From: Planctomycetota bacterium
GTDB lineage: Bacteria > Planctomycetota > SZUA-567
DNA length: 8,117 bases
Assembly: GCA_020861125.1 (NCBI GenBank)
Contig: JAJBSZ010000003.1
Location: 1-8,117 of the forward strand
Direction: 5' to 3'
Shown: positions 6,083-8,117 of the stretch, piece by piece
How the letters are laid out: each line of letters begins with the position of its first letter
Numbering within the stretch: position 1 is the first letter of the stretch
Notes under the pieces: model-generated
Databases searched by the model: none
Seen by the model: the letters and a program-made list of their open reading frames with translations, nothing else
What the model was told of the DNA's origin: nothing
Program-made: the position numbers and the translations under genes

Positions 6083-6233
6083 TGTGAATTCCAAAGGGAT
6101 CCATAAATCGGCCAAAGGCCGTCGCCGTTCCCGACAAGCAAGTTTTTACCTTCCTGCCGACCACCACGGCCTGGCCTCTCCGCAGGACCGAACACCCAGG
6201 ATCCCGGGCGGTGGCGGGAGCTTTTGTCACGAC

Positions 6234-6261
6234 CCCTGGCGGGATAGCCATCCCGCCAGGG
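6234..6261. repeat. Perfect 12-base inverted repeat
   Basis: CCCTGGCGGGAT (6234-6245) is followed, after the four-base loop AGCC, by its exact reverse complement (6250-6261). Three more pairs (6231-6233 with 6264-6266) can form beyond a small bulge. No T-run flanks either end, so a terminator is unlikely. Confidence 0.8.
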
Positions 6262-6270
6262 AGGTCGGTC

Positions 6271-6346
6271 GGTACCATTGGGGCAAGGCACGACTCAAGG
6301 GCAACCATTGCCCGCCGTCCCTCCATGCCAGTGCCGGAATGGTACC
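6271..6346. repeat. Nested three-level inverted repeat
   Basis: Three perfect stems nest inside one another: GGTACCATT/AATGGTACC (6271-6279 with 6338-6346), GGCAC/GTGCC (6287-6291 with 6331-6335) and GGGCAA/TTGCCC (6299-6304 with 6308-6313, loop CCA). Nesting of this kind suggests a folded RNA rather than isolated palindromes. Confidence 0.65.
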
Positions 6347-6372
6347 TGTTTGGAGGATGTCTGAAAGGCCAC

Positions 6373-6446
6373 GCCCTGCCACCACGGTATCCGGAACTAC
6401 GCAGGGCGGTCCATCTCCGCCTTCCGCCTTTCCTCGGGGACCGCCC
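6373..6446. repeat. Two overlapping, mutually exclusive hairpins
   Basis: GCCCTGC (6373-6379) pairs with GCAGGGC (6401-6407), while GGGCGGTCC (6404-6412) pairs with GGACCGCCC (6438-6446). All bases match. The hairpins share 6404-6407, so full forms of both cannot coexist. Confidence 0.65.
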
Positions 6447-6534
6447 GTCATCACAGCCAGCGCCAGTCCTCCTACTTTCCACCGGTACTCTCCATCCGGT
6501 TCCGCCGATTCGCACCTGAAACCGGTATTCCTCC

Positions 6535-6564
6535 TTGCCAGCGGCAATCCATAGGTATTATACT
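6535..6564 (+). promoter_or_regulatory. Probable promoter of the diguanylate cyclase gene
   Basis: TTGCCA (6535-6540) and TATACT (6559-6564) are separated by 18 bases. Transcription would start near 6571 and leave a leader of about 70 bases, containing a CCCCG/CGGGG hairpin (6570-6582), before the GTG start at 6644. Confidence 0.45.
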
Positions 6565-6643
6565 GCGGTCCCCGAGCCGGGGGCTGGCAGGTATTCCATA
6601 TCGAAGGGCGGCGTGAGCATCTGTACCATAACCGGAGAATGGC

Positions 6644-7777
6644 GTGGCGGGACTGCATCTGGTACTGCTTGGTATGGCGATTGGCGCCGGCATCGCCTCT
6701 ATTGCCGGCGAGGTTCGGCGCTTGGTCATGCGCCGCCTCCTCCGGCGGAGCTTTGCCAGCACCCATCTGTTTAAAAAGATTACCAAGGAAACGGTTGCCG
6801 ATCCGGCTCTGGACAAGGCGGCCCGGGCCAAGCGTAAACCGGACAGCCGGAAAACCGACGACAAGTCCAGCCTCGAGGCCCGCGAATCCAAATTGGCGGA
6901 GATCCTGGCCGAACTGCGAGAGTTGATGCTGCGGCTGACGGAAATCATCGCCACGACCAACAACGCCACTGGCGAGGTATCGGAAAACTTCGAAAAAGCC
7001 AAAAAGACCCTGGAAAACCTCGAGGCCGACCCCACCGCCAACCTCGGCCAGCTCAAAAACGTCATCCTGTCGGAAATCGACAAGATGGTGAAATCCAACG
7101 AAGAGCTTAAACAGCAACTGCAACAGGCCCAGAGCGGCATCAATACCCAGAAACAGGAGATCGACCAGCTTAAATCCAAAGTCAAGGTCGACACCCTGAC
7201 GCGGCTGCTCAACCGCGCCGCCTTCGACGAAGTCCTCAAGAGCGTCTTCATCAAATGGCGGCGCACCCGCGAGGTGTTTTCGCTGTTGATGCTGGACGTG
7301 GATCACTTCAAGCAGATCAATGACAGCTACGGCCATATCCACGGCGATCGGCTGCTGATGGAAATTGCCATCAAGATCCGGGAAAACACCCGGGACCGCG
7401 ATTTCCCGGCCCGGTACGGCGGCGAGGAATTTGCCGTGATCTTCCCCGATACCGCTGCCGACGAGGCGCTGGTTATCGGCACCCGCATCCGTGAAGCCAT
7501 CGAACGCACCCATTTCCAAGTGGATCACAATCCGATCCGCATCACCATCAGCGGCGGCATCGCCCAGTCCGGCGTCTGCCCCACCCCGCTGGACCTCATC
7601 GATGTGGCGGACAAGGCGTTGTATCGGTCCAAGGAACTCGGCCGCAACCGTATCACCCTGGGTGAAGACAAAATCAAGGAATCCTGGACCAGCGGCCAGG
7701 GGAAAATCACCATCGCCGGCCTGGAAGGCGGCGATGCCGTCGGCAATGCCGCCACCGACGGCGAAACAGCCTCGTAA
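6644..7777 (+). CDS. Membrane-anchored diguanylate cyclase (GGDEF domain)
   Basis: The 377-residue protein should make cyclic di-GMP from two GTP. Residues 3-21 are a hydrophobic N-terminal segment, probably a membrane anchor. A basic stretch (22-70) follows, then a long charged helical region, probably coiled coil, at about 75-180. The GGDEF domain spans about 181-340: DTLTRLLNR at 183-191, LDVDHFKQIND at 217-227 (metal ligand D218, substrate contacts N226 and D227), and the active loop GGEEF at 259-263. An inhibitory I-site RDRD (R250 to D253) sits five residues before GGEEF, so product feedback is expected. No sensor domain is recognisable; the coiled coil may drive dimerisation. GTG is chosen because GGAG (6634-6637) lies 6 bases upstream; the ATG at 6639 is in another frame. 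The C-terminal 35 residues are low-complexity. The stop is TAA, and the gene appears monocistronic. Confidence 0.93.
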   Translation: MAGLHLVLLGMAIGAGIASIAGEVRRLVMRRLLRRSFASTHLFKKITKETVADPALDKAARAKRKPDSRKTDDKSSLEARESKLAEILAELRELMLRLTEIIATTNNATGEVSENFEKAKKTLENLEADPTANLGQLKNVILSEIDKMVKSNEELKQQLQQAQSGINTQKQEIDQLKSKVKVDTLTRLLNRAAFDEVLKSVFIKWRRTREVFSLLMLDVDHFKQINDSYGHIHGDRLLMEIAIKIRENTRDRDFPARYGGEEFAVIFPDTAADEALVIGTRIREAIERTHFQVDHNPIRITISGGIAQSGVCPTPLDLIDVADKALYRSKELGRNRITLGEDKIKESWTSGQGKITIAGLEGGDAVGNAATDGETAS

Positions 7778-7951
7778 TCCGACAACGGAAAGCGTCGTAA
7801 TGCCTTACGGTGCCGGGCACCGGTGGTCCACAGAAACGTTTGGGTGTGGCGGTACGGGGGCGGACGAGCGGGCAGTAGCGGCTGGATCACCCTGCCCGGC
7901 CGGACCGGTTTCCCGGTTTCAGCGTAAACGGGAAATCCCCTTTCTTGCCCA
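7778..7951 (+). other. Non-coding gap downstream of the diguanylate cyclase
   Basis: No gene is seen here. A short GGTGC/GCACC hairpin lies at 7809-7821, and a longer one at 7907-7938 is listed separately. The minus-strand frame crossing it starts with a CPNC motif but soon runs antisense into the cyclase gene and is not credible. Confidence 0.5.
7907..7938 (+). terminator. Possible weak terminator or stabilising hairpin
   Basis: GGTTTCCC (7907-7914) pairs with GGGAAATCC (7930-7938, one G-U pair). GTTT/AAAC continues the stem (7916-7919 with 7926-7929) past a single bulged G, giving about 12 pairs. The following bases, CCTTTCTTG, are pyrimidine-rich but not a clean T-run. It may end the cyclase transcript with reduced efficiency. 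Confidence 0.35.
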
Positions 7952-7980
7952 TTGCAGTTGGGACAGTCATTTCCTATAAT
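7952..7980 (+). promoter_or_regulatory. Sigma-70-type promoter reading out of the window
   Basis: TTGCAG (7952-7957) and a perfect TATAAT (7975-7980) are separated by an ideal 17 bases. Transcription should start near 7987. The next 130 bases contain a small ATAGC/GCTAT hairpin (8028-8032 with 8037-8041) and no ribosome-site-backed start, so this is probably the leader of a gene beginning just beyond base 8117. Confidence 0.6.
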
Positions 7981-8117
7981 TTTCCCCACAGATGCGAAAA
8001 CGGACGGTTGCCGGTCGCGGCGGCGCGATAGCTGTGGCTATGCCATGGCCTGCCGGCCGAAAGTGCCGTTTCGCCGCGGAATGGGTGAATATTTCAAAAA
8101 AGGGGTCCGATAAATAC

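Larger units (their letters stand above)
5980..6534. other. Non-coding region packed with inverted repeats
   Basis: No credible protein gene is seen here. Minus-strand frames crossing it are shadows or have a codon pattern unlike the neighbours. The region instead holds a chain of perfect inverted repeats: 6052-6057/6066-6071, 6070-6082 (palindrome), 6109-6113/6117-6121, 6234-6245/6250-6261, 6271-6279/6338-6346 enclosing 6287-6291/6331-6335 and 6299-6304/6308-6313, then 6373-6379/6401-6407 and 6404-6412/6438-6446. None is followed by a T-run on either strand. It may be a structured RNA, a palindromic repeat element or a decayed mobile element. Confidence 0.55.

Noticed and set aside
4972..6291. 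439-residue minus-strand reading frame
   Set aside because: It is antisense to the well-supported aldo/keto reductase; its composition is that of a GC-rich shadow frame.
6227..7528. 433-residue minus-strand reading frame, with an RRNTGFRC stretch faintly like a formylglycine-enzyme/lectin fold C-terminus
   Set aside because: More than half is antisense to the GGDEF gene. The remaining part has A/T-ending codons unlike real genes here, lacks the upstream fold signature, and there is no reverse transcriptase to suggest a diversity-generating retroelement.
7525..7989. Minus-strand frame beginning with a CPNC zinc-ribbon-like motif
   Set aside because: After about 20 residues it resembles nothing and runs antisense into the cyclase; a single CxxC is common by chance.
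7992..8117. Plus-strand ATG frame open to the window edge
   Set aside because: It has no ribosome site, and the ATG would lie only about 5 bases after the predicted transcription start. More likely an untranslated leader.

Overview
The window looks like part of a chromosome from a GC-rich, anaerobic, sulfate-reducer-like bacterium, most likely a member of the Desulfobacterota. The best clues are a rubrerythrin gene next to a two-centre desulfoferrodoxin, an Isf-like flavoprotein, and a Tat-exported aldo/keto reductase carrying two 4Fe-4S motifs. Taxonomy is inferred from gene content only. I see no transposase, integrase, CRISPR array, tRNA or rRNA.

Layout from left to right. Bases 1-1334 (+) hold the 3' part of a gene for a long Pro/Ala-rich, probably disordered protein of unknown role. 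It converges, with 2 bases between stops, on a minus-strand pair: a membrane-anchored HEAT-repeat protein (2586-1909) whose stop overlaps the start of an NAD(P)H/FMN flavoprotein with a compact four-cysteine motif (1912-1337). An AT-richer gap follows. It has a good sigma-70-type promoter (2918-2945) and, about 80 bases later, a strong intrinsic terminator (3026-3073). An upstream sequence could compete for the terminator's 5' arm, so this is either a small RNA gene or an attenuated leader. Next come rubrerythrin (3261-3833), interrupted by one in-frame TAG at codon 42, and desulfoferrodoxin (3874-4260), closed by a second intrinsic terminator (4290-4323). After a 393-base non-coding stretch comes the Tat-exported iron-sulfur aldo/keto reductase (4717-5979). 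A 664-base non-coding stretch full of perfect inverted repeats precedes a membrane-anchored diguanylate cyclase (6644-7777). The right end has a hairpin and a good promoter (7952-7980) that reads out of the window.

How the parts work together. Rubrerythrin (peroxide reduction) and desulfoferrodoxin (superoxide reduction) form a classic anaerobe oxygen-defence operon; the Isf-like flavoprotein may add oxygen or peroxide reduction, but that is inference. The diguanylate cyclase and the aldo/keto reductase look like independent transcription units.

The three points most worth checking are the amber codon in an otherwise perfect rubrerythrin, the terminator/anti-terminator-like leader in front of that operon, and the dense chain of hairpins at 6052-6446, which no protein gene explains.
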